This document shows, piece by piece, positions 10,628 through 21,864 of a DNA stretch of 64,000 nt. This stretch comes from Chaetoceros tenuissimus. Lineage: Eukaryota > Bacillariophyta > Thalassiosirophyceae > Chaetocerotales > Chaetocerotaceae. The first letter of the stretch is position 1. The number at the start of each line of letters is the position of its first letter. The translations under genes and the position numbers were made by a program. Below the pieces are notes generated by a model, which was not told the origin of the DNA, did not search any database, and saw only the letters and a program-made list of their open reading frames with translations. The stretch spans positions 186,001-250,000 of the forward strand of contig BLLK01000029.1 of assembly GCA_021927905.1 (NCBI GenBank). The letters run 5' to 3'.

Positions 10628-13600
10628 CTACTTCACCCTTCTTCTCTTCACAGGTGAATCCCCATTACTCTCATTTCTGTATTCTAGTAGACGATCAACA
10701 TTCCAATCGCTGTAATGATCAAAATTTTCATACCCGTTGAAGATACAGTGCACAGTGACATCCTCATTCTCCATATCAGTAAGATTAGGTAAAAGCTTGG
10801 GAGTGATTAGAAAGTACTGACCGCAGTGAGAAGATGGATCACTCGTGTCTTCTGGAGCCCTTGTAGAATTCTCTACAATACGCTTGAACACAAGTCTTTC
10901 GTTTCTCTCGTCGAGACCTTGATTGATTTCGTCCACACATCGAAATGGACTTTTCATTAGATCTTGCATGGCCATCAGATACATAATAGTACTGACAGAT
11001 CGTTCGCCTCCAGAGTGAACTTGAGCAGATAAAGTTTGAAGTTGAGATTTCTCTCTAAATTTCACTTGAATTTGAATTCCCCAATCCTTGAAATTATCTT
11101 TCTTTTCTTCATCTCCTCTGGCTTCTTCTCCAGTATACAAAGCAACTCGACCTAGAATAAAGTACGGTAAGACTCATTATAAAGTGAGAAGAACTCCAGA
11201 TTTGTTTTAAAAACTTACCTGCGCAACCAAGATCTTTCATGTAGTTCTCAAAAAGTTCATTTACCTCATTGATAATATTTGTTAACCTCGAATGATAAGG
11301 TTGCTTCTTGGCATCCAACTCTTTCTTTCGTGTCTCCTTCGAATCTTTCAAACCATCATATTTCTCTTGCTGGATTTCAAGAGCTGCCTTTTGCTCCTCA
11401 TATCTTCTGATTGCACCATAATTCTCAACAGTGGTTTCGAGAACTTCTTTTGCTTCTACAATGAGATCTTTTAATTCATCCTTGTCTGTGGTGATTTTTT
11501 CCAATGCTTCTTTGATTTCTGTAGGTTCGTCTGGAGTTCCTAGAGGCGCCTCTCTGTCAGCTATGTCCTTGAGTTGCAACGTTCTTTCCCTCGCATGCTG
11601 GAATCTTTTCGCGAGTTCTTGAACTCTTGCTCTTAAACCTTCAGTCTGCCGTTTCATTACATCGAGTTGATCAATCAGAAGGTCCCTTTTGGAGACGAGA
11701 CCATCTTCAGATAGCTTCACCCCAGCATGTCGTGCTACAGCATCGATGTAGACGTCATAGGCGTCGTTTGCTTTCTTAATCTCCCCGATAGCCTGCTCCA
11801 TCAATTTTCGAATCTGTTGGACTGTGCGCTTTTTCTCATTCTTATTGTCCATAGCAGCTATTTCATTTGCTTGTTGCAGCTTTCTCTGAGCTCTCTCGAA
11901 ATTTTCTTGGTGCTTCTTCACCTCGTTCAGTCCAATCTGAGCATCTTTATATTCTTGTTGAATTTTCTGTGCAGACTCAACCAGCTGGTTGTGTTTTTCC
12001 AATGCCTCTAGTTTTCCAGGCTCAAGCTCCGCAATCAAGTTTTGGGCATTTTTAACCTCGTTCTCAGCACGAATTTTGTCCTCTTGTGGTACTCCAGGCG
12101 ATAGCATTTTTGCTGCAACGACTTCACTGGTGTCAATATTTCTAGAATCGTTTCTGTATCTTGATACACTTCCTGTGTACTGGAAAGGGGAAAAGTGAGA
12201 CAGATGAGAATGCAACTCAATATTATAGTGTATTCAAGATGACGACTTACTTTGTAGTCCTTGGAATTTCCATTTGGGTTTCTTTTATTCCTTTCCTTGA
12301 CAAAGATGCAGAATGCTTGAAATCCGTTGCCGTCCTCCCTTTGGAATAGGTAGTTCTCCAACTCGTCACTCAACTTCGTGTGAGGACCCCCAACCAAAAC
12401 GCTTTGCACATTAGACTGGTTTCGCAATGCCTGCATGATTGGGCCTGGAGCAGAGAAGAATTCGTCGAGATATCCAACTACACCGTACTTCTGCTTGAGC
12501 CGATTCATTTTTTGTTCTGAATACATTCGTGGCTTCTCTTCCACTTCCCCTCGTTGTACTAAATGAACGTTGATCCTTAATCCTCTCTTCTCTCTCACTT
12601 CCCTGTAAAGTAGCTGCAGGTCCTCTTTGCATTCAACGACGAATTGGCGGAAAACATTGCCTGAAACATGCTGATCAAGATAATCTGAAATTTTTGTGTC
12701 TTGAGTATCAATCTCACATACAATAGGCCCATGAACAGGGCGTCTAAATATGGTACGATTAGAGTTGATGTAATCATATACCTGCTTCAAGTTTTGATCT
12801 CTGGCAAAAATGCTCTCATTTCTTCTTGCCTTGTCATCTTTCATGGCGGCAAATCTACGTTGTTTCATATCCAAGTCCTGTTGAGCTTCTTTAAAGACAC
12901 TAGGGAAGGGGAAAATGTTGAGTTTCATTCAGTAGAGTAAATAAATTGTATATTTTGATGTACTCACGCTGTCTTTTGGTTGAGATCGTTTCTAGCATTT
13001 TGTACTTCCTTTCGAGCTACTCTTGCCTGGCTCTGGGTTTCAGCAACTTTTTCCTTCATTTCTGCTAGAGAAGGATAATCACGTAAGACTGCCTCTCTAC
13101 GTTCAAGCTGTTGCTCACAAGACTTGACATCCTGCTCTGCTTTTCTCTTGTCACTGTCAATGGTGGCCAAGTCTCCTTGTTTTTCATCGATGTCGTCATT
13201 GCACTTTTCCACCTTTGACAGTGAGTTCTCGTATATCCTCTTCTTCACTTGCATATCTCTTTCCAATGCAACCTTTTGTTCCAGTCCACGTTTGATCTCA
13301 CCATTGAGGGCTTGGAGTTGTTCATTCAAGGGTCCCATGCCATTCTCAGCTTCTGTGAGTTGTTTCTGTGCTGCTTTCTTTTCCGTCTTGAGTTCCTTTG
13401 CGGCATCACGAGCCTCTTCAAAGTCAAGCCAAAGCATCTTTTTCTTATAGAGATCTAGCTTTTCTTCCATCTCTTTTCTTTCTTCCATCAAGTCTCTTTG
13501 TCTTTCAAGCTCTTTCACTTCACTTTTTAGTCTCTCAAGTTCATCTTCAATATTCTTCAATTCACCGTCACTGTTCAAATACTCATTCTCCAGTTTGACG

Positions 13601-14272
13601 AGTTCCATATGCTTTGCATGCAGATCACCTCCTACACTCTTTTCAGTCTCCTCCAACAGCTGCTTGGAGTCAAATCCAGAAAAACTACCTACACGATCCT
13701 GTGGTAAGAAAGTACACAAGTTTTCAATTGCAATCTTGTACGTGTCACTGACAAGTTTGGACACTTGATCCACTTTCACCTCCTGTCCATTGATTTCATA
13801 AGTACTCGCAGCTTTCCCCTTTGCTTGTCTCGAATTGGACCCCTTGTTACGATCAATAGTTCTGCGAATAATGTGTGTTGGCTTATCTGGAAACGGTGCT
13901 AGTTCAATTTCAATGGTGGCAATATCTTTTTCGTGCATAATGAATGTACGTGCATCATCTGCACGACCGAGTAATGGTGGCTGGCCTCCAAGACCAAGAC
14001 AGATGGCACATAGAATGGTGGACTTTCCGGTACCATTGGGTCCAATCACCACGTTGAGTCTGACAGGGCAAAGTGAGAATTGAAAAAAATGATGAAGCAA
14101 GTAAATTAAAAAGGTATGAATATGTTCCTTACCGTGAACCGAGATGGACTTCCACATCTGCATAGGTTAGAAAGTTCTTGAGTTTAATGCGACGAATGGA
14201 TCCTGGTTTGAATTGTTTTTGACGATCTTCCAGTGGAAGACGAAGTGGTGAGACTGCTGCTGCTGGCGCCAT
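10628..14272 (-). CDS. SMC5: SMC5, subunit of the SMC5/6 complex
   Basis: Seen: five exons (14272-14133, 14059-12968, 12899-12251, 12179-11219, 11151-10628) with GT-AG introns of 73, 68, 71 and 67 bp; 1,121 aa. The N-terminus reads FKPGSIRRIKLKNFLTYADV, then Walker A GPNGTGKST (~53-61). Long coiled coils surround a hinge (~400-520). The C-terminal head has the ABC signature SGGERSVSTIMYLMA and Walker B CVDEINQGLDERNER. The 'KNFLTY' start and the 'DEINQGLDERNE' Walker B are diagnostic for SMC5 (other SMCs have 'DE..AALD'). Known: SMC5/6 with NSE subunits handles recombination intermediates, replication stress and silencing of foreign DNA. The upstream region carries an E2F-like site and, 322 bp from the start codon, an inserted LTR element. 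Confidence 0.95.
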
Positions 14273-14594
14273 TGCAAGATATTCACGTTTTGCTTCAACT
14301 ATGTAATGCTTTCTTGTGCTTCAATCAGGTAAAGCCTTTTCTCTCAAGCCTTTTTGTTGGAATACTAGAATGAAGTCTTGTACTTTACGTGAGATAGGTT
14401 TCCGAAGGCGGAGTTATGGCAACAGTCGTCTACTAGAAGCAAAATATATTGTTGGTGAGATGATCTCTTTAGATGGTTCGTCCTCTCTCTCCTCATCATT
14501 ATCACATCTCTCTCCTCCTCACTCTGTTGCGCGCCAAAATATTTACAAAATTGTCTCTCTTTGATTGAAAATGACTCTTTTAGCCAAGATTGGA
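14273..14594. promoter_or_regulatory. SMC5 upstream region, cut off by the LTR element
   Basis: 322 bp between the SMC5 start codon and the left LTR. It has a CT-rich stretch (~14487-14523) and one E2F-like site. Before the insertion the spacer to the gene now at 19636 was only about 510 bp, so this was probably a shared divergent promoter. Confidence 0.55.
14529..14539 (-). promoter_or_regulatory. E2F/DP-like site upstream of SMC5
   Basis: The sequence GCGCGCCAAAA reads TTTTGGCGCGC on the SMC5 strand, matching the TTTSSCGC core bound by E2F/DP factors, about 260 bp before the SMC5 ATG. This is a motif match only. It fits an S-phase chromosome gene. Confidence 0.4.
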
Positions 14595-14886
14595 TAGTTT
14601 AATATTGGTGTGGTCCTGTTTTTACACCCTGTTTTACGTGCTATCGTAGCGCTGTATGGGTTAGAGCGAAGGTCTGTCTCCTCACTTAATATGGCTAAGT
14701 ATTAGGCTTATCAAGCTCAGTATTATGGTTCTCGGTATCTTTTGTTGATGTTTTGGCTCTTTCAGAGTATCTTATAGTTTTAGAGGTAGTTAGAATCTAT
14801 CTAATAGTAACGAGTGTTTCAGCACCTATTCATAGCGATATCTCTCTAGTTTAGAGCTGCAGGAGCTGCACAGCGATATTTAATCA
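14595..14886 (+). repeat. Left LTR (292 bp)
   Basis: Begins TAGTTTAATATTGG and ends GATATTTAATCA. Identical by eye to 19153-19444. The start is TA rather than the usual TG; the end is the usual CA. Confidence 0.95.
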
Positions 14887-14899
14887 GTTTATCATTACC

Positions 14900-14922
14900 C
14901 ATAGCGTTTTGGATTCGCTATG
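14900..14922. repeat. Hairpin just inside the left LTR
   Basis: CATAGCG and CGCTATG form a perfect 7 bp stem with a 9-base loop, beginning 14 bases after the left LTR. It could be part of a priming or packaging structure of the element RNA; that role is inference. Confidence 0.5.
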
Positions 14923-17279
14923 AAGGGATGGTGTTGAGTTACTATCTTTTATTTGTTAATTTGAGCTTGTTGTGTTCGTAGTATTCTGATTAGGCTCTGA
15001 AACAGGGCATCAGATACAACCCCATGGCATACCGAATGGCAGCCTCATCACTGGGATTCTTCGTGTTCGAGACGTCGAGACGAAGATATAAGTTTTTGTT
15101 GAGCTGACTGATCATCAGCTACCTATTGCAAGATATGTGTAGTTGATGACACGTATACCATCTCGTGATGGATGCAAAGGATGAGAGAAGGCCTTGATGT
15201 GCCTGCACAACTACTAACATAAGCTAACATATCATTTACAACAGGATTTGAGTTATCCTTTTATGATATTTGTTTATAGCGACAGTCATAGCCTTGTTCA
15301 GGCTGCGTACATTGGGAAGAGCCCATGTAGCGTGTAAAGGGACACACGTAAAGTGTAAATTCAACGATACTTGCTACTTGCAGTATCATTTACAGTTGAA
15401 GAGTAAAGCAAGATGCAAAAGGCCGGGTGGTACTTTGCAGCAAGGTGAAAGTAGCTATTTCACAATTAAATTGTTTGCTTTACTCACTCAACCCTTTACG
15501 AAATAGCGAGATTAGAAATTGAATGTTCCATAGCTAGAAGAAGTTTATTACTTTACATCTACCATGTTTCATACCTTTAGCTCTTCAAATCAAAATGGGG
15601 GAAAGGATAGTGACAGCAAAATGTATTGACTTATGTGCTCATAGCAGAGCGATGAACGAAAATATTTCTGCGGCAAAGAGAAATGCAGGGATTGCATGTC
15701 CATTTTTGGCTGCATTGATCGTTTTGATTCTCGGTCCAAAGATATACGTATGCGTTCAAAATATAAGCATTTACTCTGGTAGAGTATTGAGTGAAAATAG
15801 TTTCATATTGTACCCTGCTTCAGTAATAGATGACATTTAAAGGAAATGAGAAGACCGTCATCTTCCATGGTAGCAGAGGCATATGCAAATTATGACACTT
15901 GGTCACGGTAACTATTCCGGGTTGCTGCTGAATATACATACATTTTATTATTTATCTCACAAACCGCTCGATAGAGTAGTAGAAAGAACTAGTCATAGCT
16001 CCAAATTGTTGCATGTGGCAGCAGATTCGCGTAGGCGAGATACCTTCTCATGCATGTTGGATAAGTACTGGATACACGATGGTATCACTTATCTAGAAAC
16101 ATGTATCGCTGACAAGTGGTCAAGTGAGGGAAAGGGTATGCACCTAGATTGTATTGGTATTACGAAGACAGAGACATACCATTATCATTGCCTGCTCCAT
16201 GTCATAGCATCGAATATTGTTAGAGATATTGTGATCTTGAATTGTGAAAGAGTCTGATCGTTAAAAAAAATGAGTTGGTGTATGCTCATCTACGGAGACT
16301 CGCATGTTGTCGGTTTGAAATTATGAACGTGTTCCTGAAAGAGGAATTGTATTACTGATGTGTAGTGTCTTGACTTCTACATGAAATGGAGGAATTGATA
16401 CAGAGATGATGATCTGTTTGGTGAAAGCCTACAATCTCCTTCACTCCTTTATTCATTTACCTTGTTGGACCACAAGACTTGTATGATTCGCACGAGTTGA
16501 CATGGTTTTGAAAGATTATTTTGTTGGTTTCACTGACGGAAACACATGCAGATGGTGATTTGTAATTGTGTTGCCAAAGCGACGACGGATACGTTTTATG
16601 GTTTATTTATTTTAAGTGTCTTGTTGTAACGCGAACGCAATTCGGATGTCTTATCATCTCATAGCTTTGTCAAAAGTGCGTCAAGAGAATGAATTACGTT
16701 GTGGGACGAAGGATTTCCCTAGATAACGATTATGAGATTACGAAAGAGTTGAGCTTGCGACTGAAAATTACATTTGGGTTAAGAGATAAGATTACGGGGT
16801 TGTTTGCGATGTATGCATGTATCGACGAGGGATCATTTTACCATCAAGATATCAAGTTGGAAAAGCATTGAGTATAGAGCGACTGAACGTATTGATTGTG
16901 AGAATGATCTCCATACGGTATAGTGCATATGCATCAGTTAAAACACGATCTGGATTTTATTATTACATCATGATATTACTCAACAAGCAGATGCTGAATT
17001 CATTACTGCATAGGTTCAAGATGTCCTGCTAACTCGCCAATTTCAGGCTTGAGGGAGAAGAAATTGATACTGCAGTGTGTGATCGCGTCACACCTAGTTC
17101 AAGCCTTCTTTGCCGAGTAACTATTGCATCGTTTACAGCTGTTTGCAGAGAAATTATTCTCAAGCTTACATAAAAGTGTGGAATGCAGAACGGTAATATG
17201 TCGAATGCAAGGGTGCCGTGGTTTCGAATGAGTGGACTTATTTGAACCTGTAGTGTCTAATGAGTTATTGTAGGCAACA

Positions 17280-17408
17280 AAGGTGGCTCCAGTGGGTATC
17301 ACAGTGAGGATACAAGATGCCAACCATAAGAAGGTGGCTCCACTGGGTATCTTGAGTAGATACATTATGCCAGCCAGGGTATCTTGAGTAGATACATTAT
17401 GCCAACCA
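17280..17408. repeat. Short tandem repeats inside the LTR element
   Basis: Three adjacent copies of a ~32 bp unit starting GGGTATC and ending near ATGCCA(A/G)CCA, at 17294-17326, 17345-17376 and 17377-17408. The first two are also preceded by the same AAGGTGGCTCCA leader (17280 and 17331). The last two copies are nearly identical. Confidence 0.85.
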
Positions 17409-19152
17409 ATGCTAGATACTTGAAGAACAGGTGAAGTCCCATCTCAGAGTTACTACTTCATCGGGCTATGCATTGATTGACTAGCTGCAGTGGATGCTAG
17501 AAAGGTCATAGATCCACAAGGCACAATAAGCATGATCCGCAAAGTGTGATAAGTATTCGTTGTCCAATTGCATTTTGTTGCTTTATTACTTTGGTGCCTA
17601 GTGTGCACTTTGACAGTTGTAGCATGGAGTTGCAACGACTGTGTCATAACCAGCAAATGTTTGCGAATAATATAATGGATTGCATTCGAAGGGAGAAGTA
17701 TACCCGAAGTTGCAATGGAGGCATTAGTGTATGTCCATTATAGGAAGTTCGAGATAAAAATCATCTTGTTGTAATAGAATGAATCGGAGATGATATTCGG
17801 ATTGTCGTAACAGAGTGAAGAATTCGAGAAGTGTACTTTCAAAGTACTCATAGAATTGTGTGAACATTTGCTTCTAACTCAAGCCAACAATAGGCGCTGA
17901 CCTTTTGTTATCGTTTGTACTGACAACGAGGGTTGAGTATGCGTTCCGTAGCATGTCTTATAGCGGCATGGCTTAGGAGACAGCATGTTCATACCATATT
18001 GTTTGAAAGTGTAAGAGGACTCAATTGAATGAGTGGACCGTCTCGTGTTTTATTTTAGCAGTCATTCCAGGGACAGGTATAGGTATAGTAGAAATTATAG
18101 CTTTGCCCCTTCAGAATGCAACTTGCGAAACCTTTAGGTGACTACTGCGTAGCGCGAGAAGCATGTAAGAGAAGAGAGACTCAGGCTGATTTAGTTCAAG
18201 ACAGCTGATTCAAGAAAGAACTGTTTAGGTTCACGACTTACGGGGAGTCAAATATGTGCTTTGTTAGATTGGATCGAAGCTGCTACTGATAGGAACAATG
18301 TTTCTTGTTGTGTGGTAGTATAGGCGATACCACAAAGGTACATGTGACTCGAGAAATAAAGTGAAGGGTATTATATCCCATCCTGAGTGATGAGAAGGAT
18401 ACTCAAGGTTTGACTTTCAATTTTGGTTTACATTTTACATTATCCATTTAATGACTGGTTCATATCTAACACTTGTAATGTCATAACGAGACTTACAACG
18501 TGATTTAATAGTGTGATGATGTGCAATTCGAAAGAGGTCAGCTTGCGTCGCGAATATGTAGATAGTGCAAGTGAGCTTCATGGTACAAGAGCATACTTCT
18601 AACGGCTGCAGAGTTAAGGTGCAGCGGTGTCCATCTCAGATGGAACAGTTGGAGTATTAGTTATCTGAAGTCTATATTGTAAATGGAACGATGAGATCTT
18701 AGTTTTTGAAGGAAGAGTTAGTTTCATAAGTAGGTGTACGACATGGTCCTGTGATATGAATGCGTGAGAACTTGAGATAGTTCTGAGGCCCTACTTGCTA
18801 TTGTAAAGACTATAGGCAATCCAAGAAGGATTAGTAAGTGCCTAGCTAGGAGAGCTAGTCTATGAGGAAATAGTAGTGGGCTTAACGCATGGGGTTATCA
18901 GGATCATGGTGGAGGTTACATCTTTGCTGTATCGATATAGATCATTATTGGAAGCCGTACAGGTAATAGTGACAGATTATTGATTGAAGTAAGTATATGC
19001 TCAATATGAGCAGAGTCAGTAATGACGAGGATGCAATTGCATGAATTGCAAGCGTAGGTCCTTCTCTTTGCAGTTGTACCTCCTGGCGTTGCGCAGAAAC
19101 CAGGTCCCCTTTTGGGTATATTAGTCCAATACGAGAATCGCATTGCGGGGAG

Positions 19153-19444
19153 TAGTTTAATATTGGTGTGGTCCTGTTTTTACACCCTGTTTTACGTGCT
19201 ATCGTAGCGCTGTATGGGTTAGAGCGAAGGTCTGTCTCCTCACTTAATATGGCTAAGTATTAGGCTTATCAAGCTCAGTATTATGGTTCTCGGTATCTTT
19301 TGTTGATGTTTTGGCTCTTTCAGAGTATCTTATAGTTTTAGAGGTAGTTAGAATCTATCTAATAGTAACGAGTGTTTCAGCACCTATTCATAGCGATATC
19401 TCTCTAGTTTAGAGCTGCAGGAGCTGCACAGCGATATTTAATCA
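19153..19444 (+). repeat. Right LTR (292 bp)
   Basis: Identical by eye to the left LTR. Preceded directly by a purine tract and followed by the TGGA target duplicate. Its end is 191 bp from the ATG of the coiled-coil gene, so it may now supply that gene's upstream promoter sequence or polyadenylation signals. Confidence 0.95.
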
Positions 19445-19635
19445 TGGAAAAGGATGTTTATCACCCTACTTTCGGAAAATAACGTCCACTTTTTTTCACT
19501 TCAAGACATTCAAGATTTCACTTTTTCTTTGAAAGAGGAGATCTTTTTATCAACTTCATCTATACAATCAGCAACTCTCTTCTCTGGTACTATCCCAACG
19601 ACAGATGATATTTGAACTCTAACAAGCAAGAGAAA

Positions 19636-21864
19636 ATGAATGAATCAGTGATGGAAGAAGATGCAGTGATCAAGGACGCAATTGAAGCAGGAAATCAGCT
19701 CATGAAAGACCTCGATGACGCTTTTGCAGAATTCAAAGAAGAAAATAATTTTGACTTTGATTCCCATTCAGAAGAATGCGATGATCCCTCTCTCTTATTT
19801 TCACAGCTAAATTTTGACAATGATAATGTTGATGATTCAAATGATCAAGATGATGTGACAGAACAGAGTGATTTCGACAAGGCGAGTGCAACCAATAGTG
19901 TTGAGGCTTCCATGTCCTCTTCCGAGTCTGTAATGAGTCAAGATGTCCATTCCAAAGCTGCTGATAGTCGTTTGAGTGATGTATCCAATACTGAAGAACA
20001 GTTAGAAATAGAATTGGAACAGCGAGTTTCGGAATGGATAGCAAAAGCTGATTCTAAGGAGGTAGGCTCTGAGGTTGACCAGATGAATGACTTGGAAAAG
20101 GAATCTGAAGTAAAAGTGCATGAGAGTATAGAGGAAGAAAAGAAGATGAACGATGTATCTCCAAATCGATATAGTCATGGATGGAACCAATTTAGGTCTG
20201 TACCAATGAGTACTGTCAAAGCTAAGCCAGAATTTGTATCACCATTGAGTTTTCATAAGCAGGACTTTGGAAATGTGACCGATCAAGATGTTGATGAGCA
20301 ACTTGGAATGGCTAGAAAATTAGATCTTGATCAAAGTACAAATGAACAATGTACAGATGTTCTTGATGATGACAAGAATATGCATACAGATTCACAAAGT
20401 GAAATGAAATCTACTCCACAAGAACAATCTTTTGAGCACAAAGACGATGACGAGATTGTAGACCAAGAAGCAAAATCAAAGAATAATGATACTGAAGAAG
20501 GAAGTGACATTGAAAATGATTTAGATGGTGAAGGTTGGGGGTTTGATGACGTTGATTCCTTACCAAGTGCAAGTGATGAAAGTCGCTCCCAATCCAATCT
20601 AGAAAACAATGATATACTACAACTTCGTGAGAGTCATGATATTGATGATTGTAATGTTTCTCCTGACTCCAAAAATTTTGATACCCAAAGTAACGCTCAA
20701 GAGGACCCTTCCATATTGTCTACTGTAGACTCTATTGAACCAAAACATGACCCTATCGTCGTCGCAACAGACTCATCTATCTCTTCCAACGAAAAACAGA
20801 AACAGATGCTTCAAAATAATTTTTCTCCAAATGATGTTACCACCATTGAATCGTCAGCTTTTTTCAAAGCAACTTTACAGCAGGAAGCAGAATCCAATGC
20901 TGAAGATGTTCTAACTTTATCACTTGAGATTCAGAAGCTCCAAGAACAGGTGGCTCTTTATCAAAGCGAGGAACGCAAGGCGCAGAGTCAACTGAAGGAG
21001 GAGGTAAAGAGGCGAGAGGAAGTAGAGGAGGAACTTCAACGTAAGAACGTAGAGTTTGAGGATGCCCAACATTCATACCGCAATGAGATTGAGAAATTAA
21101 CGGCAGAGTGTCAGCAAGAGACATTCAAAGTTCAAGCGGCTGAGGTTGATGCTCAGGAAGCACTTGATCTTGCAGAAGATGCAGCAACAAGTAGAGCCGA
21201 GATGGAAGAAATGCTGGAAGGAACCCTAGATGAACTTGAACATTTGAGACGAATCGCTCAAAATATTGAAAAGGGTCAACTTCCAATCATCACCGAGGAC
21301 TCTTCCGAAACCAATAATGACGCAACTCCTAAGTATAGCCCTCGTAGATTGGATCGACGACGTGTTATAGTTCAAGCAGGGAGAACCATACTTAGGCAAA
21401 GAATGGATGGATCAGATGATGTTTCCTTTGCATCCACCCTAGATGGAAGTTTGGGAAGTAATACAACTGATAATTCCTACTATTTGTCTTTGGTAAAGAA
21501 ATCGGCAGAAAAAAGGCAGCGTCTAGTCAACCGCTTGAAACAGGTGAGCGACAACGAAAGTCTTTCTGGGAAAGACGTGATTGTCTACTCCAGCGACCAA
21601 AAACAAGAGGTAGATTCTACGAAGAAGAAAAGTGTATTGTCAAAGGCAATGAAAACGATATCAAACCTTGTTCAAACTAGTGGAAAATCACTAAGTTTAC
21701 AAAGCAGACGGAGAAATCAGGAGAAATTTGAAGAAGAAGACATTGAAGCCATGGTAAGAAATTACTGTGTATCAGTAGAGACAATGGTTTCCAAGCAAAA
21801 AGAGGAGATCAAAGAACTCAAGTCATTTTGTAACTACTTGGAAGGCAAGATTATAGATGAATAG
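19636..21864 (+). CDS. Acidic coiled-coil protein, function unknown
   Basis: Seen: a 742-residue frame starting at ATG 19636 (an upstream in-frame TTG at 19612 is not a credible start). The first ~400 residues are very acidic and Ser/Asp/Asn-rich, with an aromatic island GEGWGFDDVDSLPS (~303-316). A long coiled coil spans ~430-560 (EIQKLQEQVALYQSEERK onward, with regular Leu/Glu/Lys heptads). A basic patch around SPRRLDRRRVIVQ (~574-586) follows, and the C-terminus has a second short coiled coil ending SFCNYLEGKIIDE. No catalytic motif or known domain is recognised. The aromatic-acidic island resembles peptides that bind trafficking adaptors, but this is speculation. Its upstream region was interrupted by the LTR element, leaving 187 bp of original sequence. 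Confidence 0.8.
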   Translation: MNESVMEEDAVIKDAIEAGNQLMKDLDDAFAEFKEENNFDFDSHSEECDDPSLLFSQLNFDNDNVDDSNDQDDVTEQSDFDKASATNSVEASMSSSESVMSQDVHSKAADSRLSDVSNTEEQLEIELEQRVSEWIAKADSKEVGSEVDQMNDLEKESEVKVHESIEEEKKMNDVSPNRYSHGWNQFRSVPMSTVKAKPEFVSPLSFHKQDFGNVTDQDVDEQLGMARKLDLDQSTNEQCTDVLDDDKNMHTDSQSEMKSTPQEQSFEHKDDDEIVDQEAKSKNNDTEEGSDIENDLDGEGWGFDDVDSLPSASDESRSQSNLENNDILQLRESHDIDDCNVSPDSKNFDTQSNAQEDPSILSTVDSIEPKHDPIVVATDSSISSNEKQKQMLQNNFSPNDVTTIESSAFFKATLQQEAESNAEDVLTLSLEIQKLQEQVALYQSEERKAQSQLKEEVKRREEVEEELQRKNVEFEDAQHSYRNEIEKLTAECQQETFKVQAAEVDAQEALDLAEDAATSRAEMEEMLEGTLDELEHLRRIAQNIEKGQLPIITEDSSETNNDATPKYSPRRLDRRRVIVQAGRTILRQRMDGSDDVSFASTLDGSLGSNTTDNSYYLSLVKKSAEKRQRLVNRLKQVSDNESLSGKDVIVYSSDQKQEVDSTKKKSVLSKAMKTISNLVQTSGKSLSLQSRRRNQEKFEEEDIEAMVRNYCVSVETMVSKQKEEIKELKSFCNYLEGKIIDE

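Larger units (their letters stand above)
14591..19448 (+). mobile_element. Young noncoding LTR element (LARD-like), with target duplication
   Basis: The element proper is 14595-19444 (4,850 bp), flanked by a 4 bp target duplication TGGA (14591-14594 and 19445-19448). Both ends carry a 292 bp LTR that looks identical base for base, so insertion was recent. A purine tract (GCGGGGAG, 19145-19152) abuts the right LTR, which sets the orientation as plus. A 7 bp stem hairpin (14900-14922) lies just inside the left LTR near the expected primer-binding region. The 4.27 kb interior has no open frame above about 125 codons, and I recognise no gag, protease, integrase or reverse transcriptase. It looks structurally whole but noncoding, like a large retrotransposon derivative that would need enzymes from another element. 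Superfamily (Copia or Gypsy) cannot be told. It landed 191 bp upstream of the next gene's ATG. Confidence 0.9.

Noticed and set aside
15883-16257. 124-codon open frame inside the LTR element
   Set aside because: No retroelement or other domain recognised, and no supporting neighbouring frames; length is within chance for this much DNA.
19612-19635. In-frame TTG upstream of the coiled-coil gene as a start
   Set aside because: Nuclear genes of diatoms start at ATG; the next ATG at 19636 is used. The same reasoning moved the starts of the TANGO6-like, MCM3 and K+ channel genes.
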